Source: Amycolatopsis lurida
Lineage (GTDB): Bacteria; Actinomycetota; Actinomycetes; Mycobacteriales; Pseudonocardiaceae
NCBI RefSeq assembly: GCF_900105055.1
Contig: NZ_FNTA01000004.1
Span: forward strand, 5,115,501-5,179,500
DNA length: 64,000 nt
Direction of reading: 5' to 3'
Shown piece after piece: positions 33,535 to 42,728 of the stretch; position 1 is the stretch's first letter; each line of letters begins with the position of its first letter. Both the position numbers and the translations under genes were made by a program. The notes beneath the pieces are model-generated. The model worked only from the letters and a program-made list of their open reading frames with translations, was not told the origin of the DNA and ran no database searches.

Positions 33535-34887
33535 ATGGTGCCGGTGATGTCCACTGTCACCGCCCCTTCCCGCACCGGCCGCCGGGCCGATCTGATCGCC
33601 GTGGGGCTGGCGATGCTCGTGGTCGCCGCCGCGATCGCGGTCGGCCTCCACTACAACCGGCCCGGTTCCGGCGTGGTGATCTACGCCTTCGCGCCACCGC
33701 TGTTCGGGTTGTGGCTGCCGCATGTGGGTCCGGGATCGGTGGCCGCGGTCGTGCTCGCGCTCCTGGTCGTCACCAAAGGTCCCTTGCTCGCCGCCCGGCT
33801 GAGCTGGCGTCCGCTGCTCGCGCTCGGCTACGTGACCGCGCTGGCGTGGACGTTCTCGCTGGCGATGATCGACGGGTGGACGCGCGGATTCACCGGCAGG
33901 CTCGCCACGGAACACGAGTACCTGCACGAGGTCCCGGGGATCACCGACATCCCGAAGATGCTGGGCGAGTTCTCCTCGCGCATCCTGGATTTCCAGCCGG
34001 ACTCGTGGACGACGCACGTTTCCGGGCATCCACCGGGAGCGACGCTGGTCTTCGTCTGGCTCGACCGGCTCGGTCTGCAGGGCGGCGCGTGGGCCTCGAC
34101 GGTCGTGGTGCTGGTCGGCTGTCTCGCGGTGGTCGCGGTGCCGGTGACGCTCTCCGCGCTGGGCAGGCAGGACGCCGCGAGGACGGTCCTGCCGTTCGCG
34201 GTCCTGACCCCGGGCGCGATCTGGATCGGGGTGTCCGCCGACGGTCTCTTCGCCGGTGTCACGGCGACCGGGATCGCGCTGCTCGCGCTCGCCACGCGAC
34301 GGCGGATCCTCGCGCTCCCCGGTGGCCTGCTGCTCGGGTTCGGGCTCTTCCTCTCCTACGGTCTCGTGCTGCTCGGCGTGATCGTGCTCGCCGTCGTCGT
34401 TTTGACCCGCGAGTGGCGGATCCTCTTGACGGCCACGGTGGGGGTGGCCGTGGTCGTCGCGTCGTTCGCGCTGGCCGGGTTCTGGTGGCTGGACGGCTAT
34501 CACCTGGTGGTCGAGCGCTACTACCAGGGCATCGCGACCCTGCGCCCGTACTCCTACTGGGTGTGGGCGGATATCGCGGCGGTGCTGATCGCGCTCGGCC
34601 CGGCCGTGATCGCCGGGACGCGGCGAGCCGGCGCGGAGTTCCTCGCCGAGCCGAAACGGTCGTTCGGCGAGCCAGTCACGCTGATCGTACTGGCCGCGGT
34701 GCTGACGATCGCCTTCGCCGACCTGTCCGGCCTGTCGAAGGCGGAGGTCGAACGCATCTGGCTACCGTTCGAGGTGTGGCTGCTGCCCGCGGTGGCGCTG
34801 CTGCCGTCGAAGGGGCGGCGGTGGTGGCTCGCCGCGTCGGCGGCCACGGCGCTGATGGTGAACCATCTGGTGCTGACGAGCTGGTGA
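33535..34887 (+). CDS. Polytopic membrane protein, probable GT-C-like glycosyltransferase
   Basis: 450 residues (start 33535; ATG 33547 is an alternative) with at least ten transmembrane helices. The first large loop holds EHEYLHEVPGITDIPKMLGEFSSRILDFQPDSWTTHVSGHPPGATLVF, an acidic, His-containing region of the type found in polyprenyl-phosphate sugar-using GT-C enzymes. The divergent glycosyltransferase operon supports a role in envelope glycan assembly. Identification is by topology and context only. Confidence 0.6.
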   Translation: MVPVMSTVTAPSRTGRRADLIAVGLAMLVVAAAIAVGLHYNRPGSGVVIYAFAPPLFGLWLPHVGPGSVAAVVLALLVVTKGPLLAARLSWRPLLALGYVTALAWTFSLAMIDGWTRGFTGRLATEHEYLHEVPGITDIPKMLGEFSSRILDFQPDSWTTHVSGHPPGATLVFVWLDRLGLQGGAWASTVVVLVGCLAVVAVPVTLSALGRQDAARTVLPFAVLTPGAIWIGVSADGLFAGVTATGIALLALATRRRILALPGGLLLGFGLFLSYGLVLLGVIVLAVVVLTREWRILLTATVGVAVVVASFALAGFWWLDGYHLVVERYYQGIATLRPYSYWVWADIAAVLIALGPAVIAGTRRAGAEFLAEPKRSFGEPVTLIVLAAVLTIAFADLSGLSKAEVERIWLPFEVWLLPAVALLPSKGRRWWLAASAATALMVNHLVLTSW

Positions 34888-35072
34888 GTTCCTGTTGGCG
34901 GAGCCGCGACGAATTCGGAAAGGTGACAATACGCGTGAACCCGCCCGGCCGAAGGCCCCGCTATCGCGGTGGCAGGGCGCCCTCGCGGTCCGACGTGAGT
35001 TGCTCGACCAGGCAGCGTCCTGCCGACGTCGATCGCGGCCGCGGGTTCACTGACAGACGATGAGGTGGCTGC

Positions 35073-35771
35073 ATGACAGAGCAAGGGCGGGTGCTCGTCG
35101 TCGACGACGACGAGACCGTGCGGGACGTCGTCCGGAGGTACCTGGAGGTCGCGGGCTTCGAAGTCGACGTCGCCGGTGACGGCACCGAGGGGCTCCGGCT
35201 GTTCTCGGCGACCGGGCCGGATCTCGTGGTCCTCGACGTCATGATGCCGGGGCTCAACGGGCTCGAGGTGTGCCGCCGCCTGCGGCAGGTGAGCCAGGTG
35301 CCGGTCGTGATGCTGACCGCGCTCGGCGAGGAGGAGAACCGGATCGCCGGGCTCCAGCTCGGCGCCGACGACTATGTCACGAAACCGTTCAGCCCCAAGG
35401 AACTCGCGTTGCGCGTGGCGTCGGTCCTGCGGCGGGCACGGATGCCGCGGCCCGAACCGGCGGCGCGCGTGATCACCGACGGCGACCTCGCGTTGCAGAT
35501 GTCCGCGCGGCAGGCGGCCCTCGGTGGCGTGGAACTTCCCCTGACCAGCCGGGAATTCGATCTGCTCGCGTTCTTCCTCACCCATCCCGGGGTGGCGTTC
35601 TCCCGCGCCGACCTGCTGGAGAAGGTCTGGGGCTGGGACTTCGGCGACCAGTCCACGGTGACCGTCCACGTGAGACGGTTGCGGGAGAAGATCGAGAAGA
35701 ATCCGGCGAAACCCGTCCGCGTCGCCACCGTGTGGGGCGTGGGCTACCGGTATGACCCGGTGCGGCGATGA
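35073..35771 (+). CDS. OmpR-family response regulator
   Basis: 232 residues. Acidic pocket VVDDDE, phospho-acceptor Asp55 in VVLDVMMPG, and Lys in [10 protein letters not shown]; winged helix with [30 protein letters not shown] and VWGVGYRY. Forms a two-component pair with the kinase that overlaps it by 4 bp. The next gene encodes an exported serine hydrolase, a possible target. Confidence 0.92.
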   Translation: MTEQGRVLVVDDDETVRDVVRRYLEVAGFEVDVAGDGTEGLRLFSATGPDLVVLDVMMPGLNGLEVCRRLRQVSQVPVVMLTALGEEENRIAGLQLGADDYVTKPFSPKELALRVASVLRRARMPRPEPAARVITDGDLALQMSARQAALGGVELPLTSREFDLLAFFLTHPGVAFSRADLLEKVWGWDFGDQSTVTVHVRRLREKIEKNPAKPVRVATVWGVGYRYDPVRR

Positions 35772-36817
35772 TCGGCTCCGGTGAGTCGTTCGGCGAGATG
35801 CTGGCGCACGCCTGGCATATCCTGCCGTTCGCGCTGATGTTCGCGTTGCCGGTGATGCTGCTCGGCGGTTTGGCGCTGTACCTGCTCCGGCGCGGTTCGC
35901 TGGCCAGCACGATGACGATCCTCGTGCTGATCCCGGTGCTCGCGACGCTGATCGCCGTGCTCGGGATCAGCGGGTTCATGTTCACCCCCGCGCTGACCAC
36001 GATGACGCTGGTCTGTGTGCTGGTCGCGCTGGTGATCGTGCCGACGGCGCTCGTGTTCGGCCGCGCGATCGCGCGCCGCAGCGTGTGGGAACGGGAGGCG
36101 CGGGAACGGGAGCGCGCGGCCGAGGCGTCGCGACGCGAACTGGTCGCGTGGATCAGCCACGACCTGCGAAGCCCGCTGGCCGGGATCCAGGCGATGGCCG
36201 AGGCCGTCGCGGACGGCGTCGTCGCCGACCCGATCGAGGTCACCGGCTACGCGCGGCGGATCAGCGGCGAGACCACGCGACTGTCCGGCATGGTCGGCGA
36301 CCTGTTCGAGCTCTCGCGGATCACCGCGGGCGCGCTCCAGCTGACCATGGCCGCCGTGCCGCTGCGCGATGTCGTGAGCGACGCCGTCGCCGCGCAAGCG
36401 CCGCTCGCCGAGCAGAAACGCGTGCGGATGATCGAATACGCCGAAGTGTGGCCGGTCGTCTCGGGCAGCGACCCGGAACTGGCGCGGATCGTGCGCAACC
36501 TGGTGTCCAACGCCGTGCGGCACACACCGCCGGACGGGACGGTCGCGGTCCAGATCGGCATCGACGGAGGCGAGGCGCTGCTCGCGGTCTCCGACGGCTG
36601 CGGCGGGATCCCCGACGACGAGATCGGGCGGGTCTTCGACGTCGCGTTCCGCGGGACGACGGCGCGCACCCCCGAGCGCGGCGGGCTGGCGAGCGGCGGC
36701 GGGCTGGGGCTGGCGATCGCGAAAGGCCTTGTCGAAGCCCATCGCGGCCGCATCGGCGTCCGGAACGACGGGCCCGGCTGCCGGTTCGAGGTCCGGCTTC
36801 CGCTCGCCATGCCCTGA
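35768..36817 (+). CDS. Sensor histidine kinase lacking a large extracytoplasmic domain
   Basis: 349 residues. Three hydrophobic helices in the first 100 residues with very short loops, so sensing is probably within the membrane. HisKA with His131 in [17 protein letters not shown]; ATPase domain with N box [19 protein letters not shown] and [12 protein letters not shown]. The N-box and G motifs are intact, so it should be active. Co-translated with the response regulator at 35073. Confidence 0.9.
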   Translation: MIGSGESFGEMLAHAWHILPFALMFALPVMLLGGLALYLLRRGSLASTMTILVLIPVLATLIAVLGISGFMFTPALTTMTLVCVLVALVIVPTALVFGRAIARRSVWEREARERERAAEASRRELVAWISHDLRSPLAGIQAMAEAVADGVVADPIEVTGYARRISGETTRLSGMVGDLFELSRITAGALQLTMAAVPLRDVVSDAVAAQAPLAEQKRVRMIEYAEVWPVVSGSDPELARIVRNLVSNAVRHTPPDGTVAVQIGIDGGEALLAVSDGCGGIPDDEIGRVFDVAFRGTTARTPERGGLASGGGLGLAIAKGLVEAHRGRIGVRNDGPGCRFEVRLPLAMP

Positions 36818-36871
36818 CCGTGTCAGCGGCGTGTCACCGCGGTGTCAGCGCGGGCCGCGATCGTTGCCGCC

Positions 36872-38038
36872 ATGACGACTTCAGCGAGCACATTCTTCCG
36901 GCGGGCGGGGATCACCGCGGTGGCGGCCGCGCTGCTGGCCGGGGTCATGCCCGGCGTGGCCGCCGCGGACAGCGGACGGGACCGCCCGGATCTGCGGGCG
37001 ATGGTCGAGGAGATCGCCGGCTCCGGTTTCGCCGGGGCGCAGCTGCGGGTGCACGACGCGCGGGGTGACTGGACCGGCAGCGCGGGGGTGCGCGAGCTGG
37101 GCTCGGCCGCCAAGCCGCCGACGAACGGGCGGTTCAGGATCGGCAGCAACACCAAGACCTTCGTGTCCACCGTCGTGCTGCAGCTGGTGGGGGAGGGCAA
37201 GGTCGGCCTGGACGCGCCGGTGGCCGGGTATCTGCCCGAGTTCGGCCTCGACCGGCGGATCACCGTGCGGATGCTGTTGCAGCACACCAGCGGTCTGGTG
37301 GACTACACCGGCGCGATCCGGCCGGACGGCACCGTGGTGCCGGGAATCCCCTTGATGGGTAAGGAATTCCTGGACAATCGCTACCACACGTACCGGCCGG
37401 AGGAGCTGGTGCGGTTCGGGCTGTCCAAGCCGCCGCTGTTCGAGCCGGGAACGGACTGGACCTACACGAACATCAACTACGTCCTGGCCGGACTGGTGAT
37501 CGAGAAGGTCGCAGACCGCCCCTACGGCGACGAGCTCCAGCGGCGGATCCTGCGGCCGCTCGGACTGCGGGACACCCTCGTACCGGGCACGTGGCCGGGT
37601 ATCCCCGGGCCGCACGCGCATGGCTACTACCGCTACGAAGAGAAGCCCGGGCAGTGGAAGACGGTCGACATCACGAACCAGAACCCGTCCTGGGCGTCGA
37701 GCGCCGGTGAACTGATCTCGACCACCAAGGACCTCCACATGTTCTTCTCCGCGCTGCTGGGCGGAAAGCTCCTGCCCGCCCCGCTGCTCGCCGAGATGCG
37801 CAAACCGCATCCGAAGGGCGGCTACGGACTTGGCCTGTACGTCCAGGAAGCGAGCTGCGGCACCGTCCTGAAGGGCATGGGCGGATTCCACGGCTACGGG
37901 ACGCTGATGGCCAGTACCCCGGATGGCAGCAGGACCTACGAGCTGTCCATGACCTACGGGGACTCCGCGGCCGATCTGGGGCAGGCCTACTACAAGGCGG
38001 ATCAGCTGCTCACCGACAAGGTGCTCTGCGGCAAGTAG
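36872..38038 (+). CDS. Exported serine hydrolase of the class C beta-lactamase / DD-peptidase fold
   Basis: 388 residues from the ATG at 36872. A signal peptide (AGITAVAAALLAGVMPGVAAA) is followed by the penicilloyl-serine transferase fold: SxxK as SNTK, the YxN box as YTNINY, and a C-terminal HxG (FHGYG). Probably a D-alanyl-D-alanine carboxypeptidase or esterase acting on cell wall or a drug; DD-peptidase activity is inferred from motifs. It lies 54 bp after the kinase gene on the same strand and is probably co-regulated. Confidence 0.85.
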   Translation: MTTSASTFFRRAGITAVAAALLAGVMPGVAAADSGRDRPDLRAMVEEIAGSGFAGAQLRVHDARGDWTGSAGVRELGSAAKPPTNGRFRIGSNTKTFVSTVVLQLVGEGKVGLDAPVAGYLPEFGLDRRITVRMLLQHTSGLVDYTGAIRPDGTVVPGIPLMGKEFLDNRYHTYRPEELVRFGLSKPPLFEPGTDWTYTNINYVLAGLVIEKVADRPYGDELQRRILRPLGLRDTLVPGTWPGIPGPHAHGYYRYEEKPGQWKTVDITNQNPSWASSAGELISTTKDLHMFFSALLGGKLLPAPLLAEMRKPHPKGGYGLGLYVQEASCGTVLKGMGGFHGYGTLMASTPDGSRTYELSMTYGDSAADLGQAYYKADQLLTDKVLCGK

Positions 38039-38039
38039 C

Positions 38040-38843
38040 TCAGAGCCGCAGGAATCCCATGTCCGGGAAGTGGGCCGGCGCGATGATCGCGCCGGTCTCT
38101 TCCGCTTCCGCGAGGAACCGCTGCCGGGTGCGGAGCGCGAGTTCCGGGTCGACGTCGCCGAGGAAGCCCACTCGCGTGTCCGTCAGCTGCGCGGGCGTGT
38201 GCAAGACGTCGCCGAGCAGCAGCAGGCGCTCGTCGTCCGCGGTGATGTCGAGGACGTAGTGGCCGGGCGTGTGACCGGGGGCGTGCCGCGCCACGATCCC
38301 GGGCGCGATCTCGACGACGTCGCCGCTGATCGCCTCGGTCAGTCCCGCGCCGCGGGCGGCCTCCATGCCGACACGGCTCCATTCGCCCGTCCCGGCCGGC
38401 GCGATCAAGGCGTCCCAGTCGAGTTGGCCGAAGACGACCTGAGCACTGGGGAAGGTCAGGTCGCCTTCGGGGGCGATCCAGCCGATGTGGTCGTTGTGCA
38501 GGTGTGTGAGGAAGACGGTGTCGATCTCGTCGACCGGGCAGCCCGCCTTGTCCAGCGCGGCGGCGAGGTCGCCGCCCGCCCCCATCGGCGGGGTGGGGTC
38601 GCCCTTGGCGGGCGTCATCCCCGGCGGGAAGGCGAATTCGCGCGGGCCGAGGCCGGTGTCGACGAGGATGGTGCGGCCGTGGCCGCGGATCAGGTACGCG
38701 CCGGTGGGGACGTGCACGGTACCGTCCTCGTCGAAGACGTCCGGGTGGGCTTCGGGGTCGAGACCCGGGAAGAACGCGAGCGGCAGCCTGATCAGACCGT
38801 CCCCGATCGCTTCGATCTCGATGTCTCCGACGGTGATGCCCAC
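38040..38843 (-). CDS. Metallo-beta-lactamase fold hydrolase
   Basis: 267 residues from the GTG at 38843, which has GGGGG upstream; there is no in-frame ATG nearby. Zinc motif HLHNDHIGW (HxHxDH), then HAPGHTPGHY, LLLGDVLH and a C-terminal PAHF supply the remaining ligands. Resembles the AHL-lactonase/N-acyl hydrolase branch; substrate not assigned. Its stop lies immediately after the convergent serine hydrolase stop. Confidence 0.87.
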   Translation of the reverse strand: MGITVGDIEIEAIGDGLIRLPLAFFPGLDPEAHPDVFDEDGTVHVPTGAYLIRGHGRTILVDTGLGPREFAFPPGMTPAKGDPTPPMGAGGDLAAALDKAGCPVDEIDTVFLTHLHNDHIGWIAPEGDLTFPSAQVVFGQLDWDALIAPAGTGEWSRVGMEAARGAGLTEAISGDVVEIAPGIVARHAPGHTPGHYVLDITADDERLLLLGDVLHTPAQLTDTRVGFLGDVDPELALRTRQRFLAEAEETGAIIAPAHFPDMGFLRL

Positions 38844-38913
38844 CAAAACCCCCAAAAAGTCGATTCCGCTGCCGGGAACGACAACTCGTCGGGGGCCCGG
38901 TCTGTTCCCGGTT

Positions 38914-39975
38914 TCAGAGACCGACCGGTTCCCGCAGCTCAGCGGTGGCGAATCCGGCGATGCCCTCGGCGAACCCGGTTCGCGCGGTGAAGCCGAGCAG
39001 CCGCCGGGCGCGGGCCGGGTCGGCGACGACATGCCGGACGTCCGCCGGCCGGGCACCCCCGGCGATCTTCGGAGCCGGTCCGCCGCAGGCCTTCGCGAGT
39101 TCCTCGGCGAGTTCGCCGACGGAGTGGGGTCGCCCGGAACAGATGTTCAGCGGGGTCAGGTCACCTTCGGGCCCGTCAGTGCGCAGCGCCAGGATGTTCG
39201 CCCTCGCCACGTCGTGGACGTGCACGAAGTCGCGCTGCTGTTTCCCGTCCTCCAGCACGATCGGCGCCTCACCGCGCAAAAGCGAGGACCGGAACAACGA
39301 CGCGACGCCCGCGTACGGGGTGTTCTGCGGCATCCGCGGCCCGTAGACGTTGTGGTAGCGCAAAGCCCAGACCGTTCCGCCGGTTTGCCGAGCCCATGCC
39401 GCCGCCAGATGTTCCTGCGCGAGCTTCGTGGCCGCGTAGGTGCTTCGCGGCCGCAGCGGCGCGTCCTCGGGGACCAGCCGCCAGTCGAGTTCGGCGCCGC
39501 AGGCCGCGCACGCGGGCTCGAAGCAGCCGGCGTCCACATCGGACTGTTTCCGCGGCGACGGCGGCACGATCCCGTGGATGGGACATGCGTAGCGGCCTTC
39601 GCCGTAGACGACCATCGACGAGGCGAGCACCAGCTTCCGGACTCCGGCCCGGTGCATCGCGGCGAGCAGGACCGCGGTCCCGTAGTCGTTGTTCAACGCG
39701 TACGACGGCGCGTCGGACGGATCGACGCCGTGTCCGACGACGGCCGCCTGGTGACAGACCGCGTCGACGCCGTCCAGCAGCTCGGCGACCAGCTCCGTGT
39801 CGGTGACGTCGCCACGCAGGAACCGGTGGCGGCCGGTGTACCCGGGCGGTCGCGACGAACCGTGCGCGGTGCTCAGGAGGTTGTCGAGGACCACCACCTT
39901 GTCGCCTCGGTCGGACAGCAGGTCGGCGATGTGGGAGCCGATGAACCCGGCCCCGCCGGTTACCAGTGTTCGCAC
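38914..39975 (-). CDS. NAD-dependent epimerase/dehydratase with Cys-rich insertion
   Basis: 353 residues. Rossmann motif VTGGAGFIGSH at residues 5-15, catalytic Tyr-x3-Lys as YAATK, and late DFVHVHDVARA. Between the SSMVVYGEG segment and the YAATK helix sits an unusual insertion with cysteines in YACPIHG and CFEPACAACG, which looks like a zinc-ribbon. A nucleotide-sugar 4-epimerase or dehydratase is likely, feeding the glycosyltransferase genes nearby, but the exact sugar cannot be read. Confidence 0.88.
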   Translation of the reverse strand: MRTLVTGGAGFIGSHIADLLSDRGDKVVVLDNLLSTAHGSSRPPGYTGRHRFLRGDVTDTELVAELLDGVDAVCHQAAVVGHGVDPSDAPSYALNNDYGTAVLLAAMHRAGVRKLVLASSMVVYGEGRYACPIHGIVPPSPRKQSDVDAGCFEPACAACGAELDWRLVPEDAPLRPRSTYAATKLAQEHLAAAWARQTGGTVWALRYHNVYGPRMPQNTPYAGVASLFRSSLLRGEAPIVLEDGKQQRDFVHVHDVARANILALRTDGPEGDLTPLNICSGRPHSVGELAEELAKACGGPAPKIAGGARPADVRHVVADPARARRLLGFTARTGFAEGIAGFATAELREPVGL

Positions 39976-40103
39976 CGTTCCGAAGCTAAGGGCGATCGAC
40001 GGCGGCGGCGCCGGATCGCGGGCTCATGTCAGGGAATCGTCACAAGTCGTGGCCCTCGGCACCGCGGGAGCGAAGATCGACGGAAACCGGATACGGTGTG
40101 CCT

Positions 40104-40604
40104 ATGGAACGGAGCGCACAACGGCTGGGCCGCGCACTGGTGGTCATCGTGGACGATCGGGTCGCCCACGGCGAACACGAGGACAACACGGGACCGCTGG
40201 TCACGGAGCTGCTCGAAGAGGCCGGGTTCATCGTCGACGGCGTCGTCGTGGTCGAGGCCGAGACGGCCGCGATCCGCAACGCGCTCAACACCGCGGTGAT
40301 CGGCGGTGCCGACCTGGTGATCACCGTCGGCGGCACCGGGGTCTCCCCGCGCGACCGCACCCCCGACGCGACGGCCGGTGTGCTCGACCGCCCGATCCCG
40401 GGCATCGGCGAAGCGCTGCGCGCGTCCGGCCTGGCCGCCGGCGCGGTGGACGCGGGCATCTCCCGCGGGCTCGTCGGCGTCTCCGGCAGCACGCTGGTGG
40501 TCAACCTCGCGGGTTCCCGCGCGGCGGTCCGCGACGGCATGGCGACGCTCTCGTCGCTGGTGCCGTACGTGATCGACGAGCTGTCCGGGCTCGAAGAGGC
40601 CTAG
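40104..40604 (+). CDS. moaB: MoaB/Mog-type molybdopterin biosynthesis protein
   Basis: 166 residues from the ATG at 40104. The molybdopterin-binding fold is marked by HEDNTGPLVTELLEEAGF, the signature TVGGTGVSPRDRTPDAT and a C-terminal LAGSRAAVRDGM. The Mog/MoaB family adenylates molybdopterin before metal insertion. It stands next to mscL in the same relation as M. tuberculosis moaB2, and could supply cofactor to the molybdopterin oxidoreductase at 30437, which is inference. Confidence 0.9.
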   Translation: MERSAQRLGRALVVIVDDRVAHGEHEDNTGPLVTELLEEAGFIVDGVVVVEAETAAIRNALNTAVIGGADLVITVGGTGVSPRDRTPDATAGVLDRPIPGIGEALRASGLAAGAVDAGISRGLVGVSGSTLVVNLAGSRAAVRDGMATLSSLVPYVIDELSGLEEA

Positions 40605-40623
40605 TTTTCAGAGGGCCTGGCCT

Positions 40624-40908
40624 TCAGGCCTGGTTCTTCGGGGCGGGTCCGGGTTCGGTCCCGGGCTCGCCCTTTTTGTCCTGGTGCAGCACCCCTTCCA
40701 CCTTTTCGGTGACCTGGCCGATCTTGTGCTCGAACCGGCCGCCGGTGACCTTGTTCGCCCCGGCCGACGCCGCCGAGACACCCTTGGCCGCGACGTCGCC
40801 CGCCTTCTCGGCCAGCGGCCCGGCCTTCTCGCGGACCTCGCCCGCGACCTCTTCCGCTTTGTGGATGGCCTGCGCGGCCAGCCCTTTCGCTTTGTCGACG
40901 ATGCTCAT
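40624..40908 (-). CDS. MT0933/Rv0909-like antitoxin-family protein
   Basis: 94 residues from the ATG at 40908. Low-complexity helical sequence with KAKGLAAQAIHKAEEVAGEV, KAGDVAAKG and TGGRFEHKIGQVTEKVEG, matching the pattern of the small MT0933-like (Rv0909) antitoxin family, where the GGKYxxKI block is typical. A Lys/Pro-rich tail follows. No toxin-like gene lies beside it, so a free-standing or non-antitoxin role is possible. Confidence 0.65.
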   Translation of the reverse strand: MSIVDKAKGLAAQAIHKAEEVAGEVREKAGPLAEKAGDVAAKGVSAASAGANKVTGGRFEHKIGQVTEKVEGVLHQDKKGEPGTEPGPAPKNQA

Positions 40909-40963
40909 GCGCTGATGGTCCCACCGGCGGGCGGCCCCCGCGACCGGTGCGAAAATGGGTGTC

Positions 40964-41137
40964 ATGCCAGGTGAAGACGAGGACAAGCGTTCCTCCGCGG
41001 CGGAGAAACGGCGGGCCGACGAGATCTTCGGCGACGTCCTGCCGGACACGACCTCCGACGAGCGAGAGCCGGGGCAGCGCTCCCCGGACTCCGACTCGTG
41101 GTTCCTGGAGAACCGGCCGCCTCACCACGACCGGTGA
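40964..41137 (+). CDS. Conserved small acidic protein
   Basis: 57 residues (ATG 40964; ATG 40955 also in frame). Highly charged: EDEDKRSSAAEKRRADEIFGDVLP and a C-terminal WFLENRPPHHDR. The DEIFGDVLP and ENRPPHH ends look like those of small actinobacterial proteins of unknown function. It is divergent from the antitoxin-like gene and ends 6 bp before the mscL stop. Confidence 0.6.
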   Translation: MPGEDEDKRSSAAEKRRADEIFGDVLPDTTSDEREPGQRSPDSDSWFLENRPPHHDR

Positions 41138-41143
41138 TCCGGA

Positions 41144-41548
41144 TCAGCTCGCGCGGTTCTGCTGCGCGCGCAGCAGGTCGCGGATCTCGGTGAGCAGTTC
41201 GACGTCGGTCGGCTCCGCGGGGCCCGCCTCTTCACCGCGCTTGCGCCGCTCCTGGACGTGCTTGACCGGCAGCACGATCACGAAGTAGACGACGGCCGCC
41301 ACGATGACGAAGTTGATCGCCGCGTTGATCACGCCGCCGAAATCCATGAACGTCGAGTCGTTCGCACTGAGGATGTTGAAGCCCAGCCCCTTGGCGGCGT
41401 CCGAACCGCCGATGGCGTTGATCAGCGGTTTGATCAGGCCGTTCGTGAAGGCCGTGACGATCGCCGTGAACGCGGCGCCGATGACCACCGCGACCGCCAG
41501 GTCGACGACGTTCCCGCGCATCAGGAAGTCCTTGAAGCCCTTGATCAA
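41144..41548 (-). CDS. mscL: Large-conductance mechanosensitive channel MscL
   Basis: 134 residues. A TTG at 41548 is preferred: it gives LIKGFKDFLMRGNVVDLAVAVVIG, the standard MscL start, with GAGGAG six bases upstream; a GTG at 41566 would add six residues. Two membrane helices flank the periplasmic loop, and the C-terminal helix (ELLTEIRDLLRAQQ) is typical. It releases turgor on hypo-osmotic shock. The family-level identity is certain. Confidence 0.93.
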   Translation of the reverse strand: MIKGFKDFLMRGNVVDLAVAVVIGAAFTAIVTAFTNGLIKPLINAIGGSDAAKGLGFNILSANDSTFMDFGGVINAAINFVIVAAVVYFVIVLPVKHVQERRKRGEEAGPAEPTDVELLTEIRDLLRAQQNRAS

Positions 41549-41641
41549 GACGCTCTCCTCTTTCACCTGGGACGGTTCGCCGACCGTCCCTTTTCCGTAC
41601 CGGGGGGACGCAGGCGCCCGCCGCCACAGGGCAGGCGCGAG

Positions 41642-42283
41642 CTAGCGGAGGGTAACCGTTATGGACCGTTCCAGCGAGGTGGCCGCGACCCGTGTCGCGA
41701 TCGCGGACGGCAGGGAAAGCAGCACCAAAGGTCCCTTGCTCCCGGCACCGGAGGCCTTCGGATCACGAGTGCCCTGATCGCCGACCGCCGCCACGACGGC
41801 CGCGCTGGCCAGCACAGACGCCTCGTGCCCCGCTTCGGTGGCCGCGACGACGTCGACCCGACGCCCCGGCCTGAGCAGCTCCGCGACACCGGCGTCGGCG
41901 AGCCTCACCGGGACAGTCGAACTCTCGGGATCACCCGATCCGGGGATGCCCGCGTCCAGCAGACGGACGTCCGTCAATGGTTCACCCGCCCGCGCCGCAC
42001 CGACGAGCATCCGTCCCTCCACCGAGGACGGCAGGCCGGTGGCGCCCTGTGGACGGACGTCGTCCGGGAGGTCGACGAGGCTGACGTCCTCGGCGCGGAG
42101 CACTGAGCCTGCCGGGAGGTCGCGGGCGGAGACGACGGTCGCGGTGCCGGGCGTGCCGCGGGCGGACGCGGGCAGGAACAGCGTGATCAGGCCGCTGAGC
42201 AGCAGGGACAGGGCCAGCCAGCGGCGGAGCAGCCGGGCGGGCCTGCCCTGGAGTCTTCGCGGGACGGGCAGATGATGGAGCAC
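41642..42283 (-). CDS. SAF-domain protein, CpaB/RcpC-like
   Basis: 213 residues. An N-terminal membrane helix (WLALSLLLSGLITLFLP) is followed by an SAF domain: VVSARDLPAGSVLRAEDVSLVDLP and GRMLVGAARAGEPLTDVRLL, then a C-terminal beta-rich region (VPVRLADAGVAELLRPGRRVDVVA). This resembles the Flp-pilus assembly protein CpaB, but no tad genes are nearby. Probably anchored with the domain outside. About 93 bp from mscL on the same strand. Confidence 0.8.
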   Translation of the reverse strand: MLHHLPVPRRLQGRPARLLRRWLALSLLLSGLITLFLPASARGTPGTATVVSARDLPAGSVLRAEDVSLVDLPDDVRPQGATGLPSSVEGRMLVGAARAGEPLTDVRLLDAGIPGSGDPESSTVPVRLADAGVAELLRPGRRVDVVAATEAGHEASVLASAAVVAAVGDQGTRDPKASGAGSKGPLVLLSLPSAIATRVAATSLERSITVTLR

Positions 42284-42351
42284 GGGATTCCCCCTCGTCG
42301 ATCGGTGATGATCTCGACGTTAGGGGCGGGCGCGCTGCCTTGGAAAGAACG

Positions 42352-42379
42352 AAAACCCCCGGCTGTGGATAACCGGGGG
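42352..42379 (-). terminator. Rho-independent terminator of the ruc-like gene
   Basis: On the minus strand, CCCCCGG and CCGGGGG pair around a 10-base loop (arms at 42356-42362 and 42373-42379), followed by a TTTT run (42352-42355). It lies 21 bp after the ruc-like stop. Confidence 0.75.
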
Positions 42380-42399
42380 CCTGTGGACAACTCGGGACG

Positions 42400-42711
42400 T
42401 CAGGAAGCGGCGGCGGCCGTTTTCGTCGTACCCGTGGACGAGGATGCGGCGCTCTTGGTCTCCGACTTGGACTCGGTCTTCGACTCCGACTTGGTCTCGG
42501 TCTTGGCCGGGGCCGAGGTCGTGTTGGCCTTCGAGTCGCGCGAATCGTTGCGGTAGAAACCGCTGCCCTTGAAGACCACGCCGACCGAGCTGAAGACCTT
42601 GCGAAGCGGGCCCGAGCACTGCGGGCACACGGTCAAGCTCGCGTCGGAGAACGACTGCACGGCCTCGAAAGCGTGGTCGCATTCCTTGCAGGCGTATTGG
42701 TAGGTGGGCAC
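42400..42711 (-). CDS. ruc: FmdB-family zinc-ribbon protein, Ruc-like redox-regulated chaperone
   Basis: 103 residues from the GTG at 42711 with AAGGAG at the right distance; an in-frame ATG further up is rejected. N-terminal zinc ribbon: PTYQYACKECDHAF and CPQCSG (two CxxC pairs), then RKVFSSVGVVFKGSGFYRND. The C-terminal half is a disordered Lys/Ser/Thr/Glu-rich tail. The arrangement is the same as M. tuberculosis Rv0991c (Ruc), an HrcA-controlled, redox-regulated chaperone. The CIRCE element upstream supports the assignment. The AICE is inserted just beyond this promoter. Confidence 0.82.
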   Translation of the reverse strand: MPTYQYACKECDHAFEAVQSFSDASLTVCPQCSGPLRKVFSSVGVVFKGSGFYRNDSRDSKANTTSAPAKTETKSESKTESKSETKSAASSSTGTTKTAAAAS

Positions 42712-42728
42712 TGCTGCTCCTTCGTGCA

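Noticed and set aside
35073-38038. Two-component system followed by a DD-peptidase-like hydrolase considered as a VanRS-type glycopeptide resistance locus
   Set aside because: No vanH, vanA or vanX genes are present, and the kinase lacks the usual VanS outer domain; only a general cell-wall link is justified.
40624-41137. Antitoxin-like gene and small divergent gene considered as a toxin-antitoxin pair
   Set aside because: They are divergent rather than co-directional, and the small protein has no toxin features.
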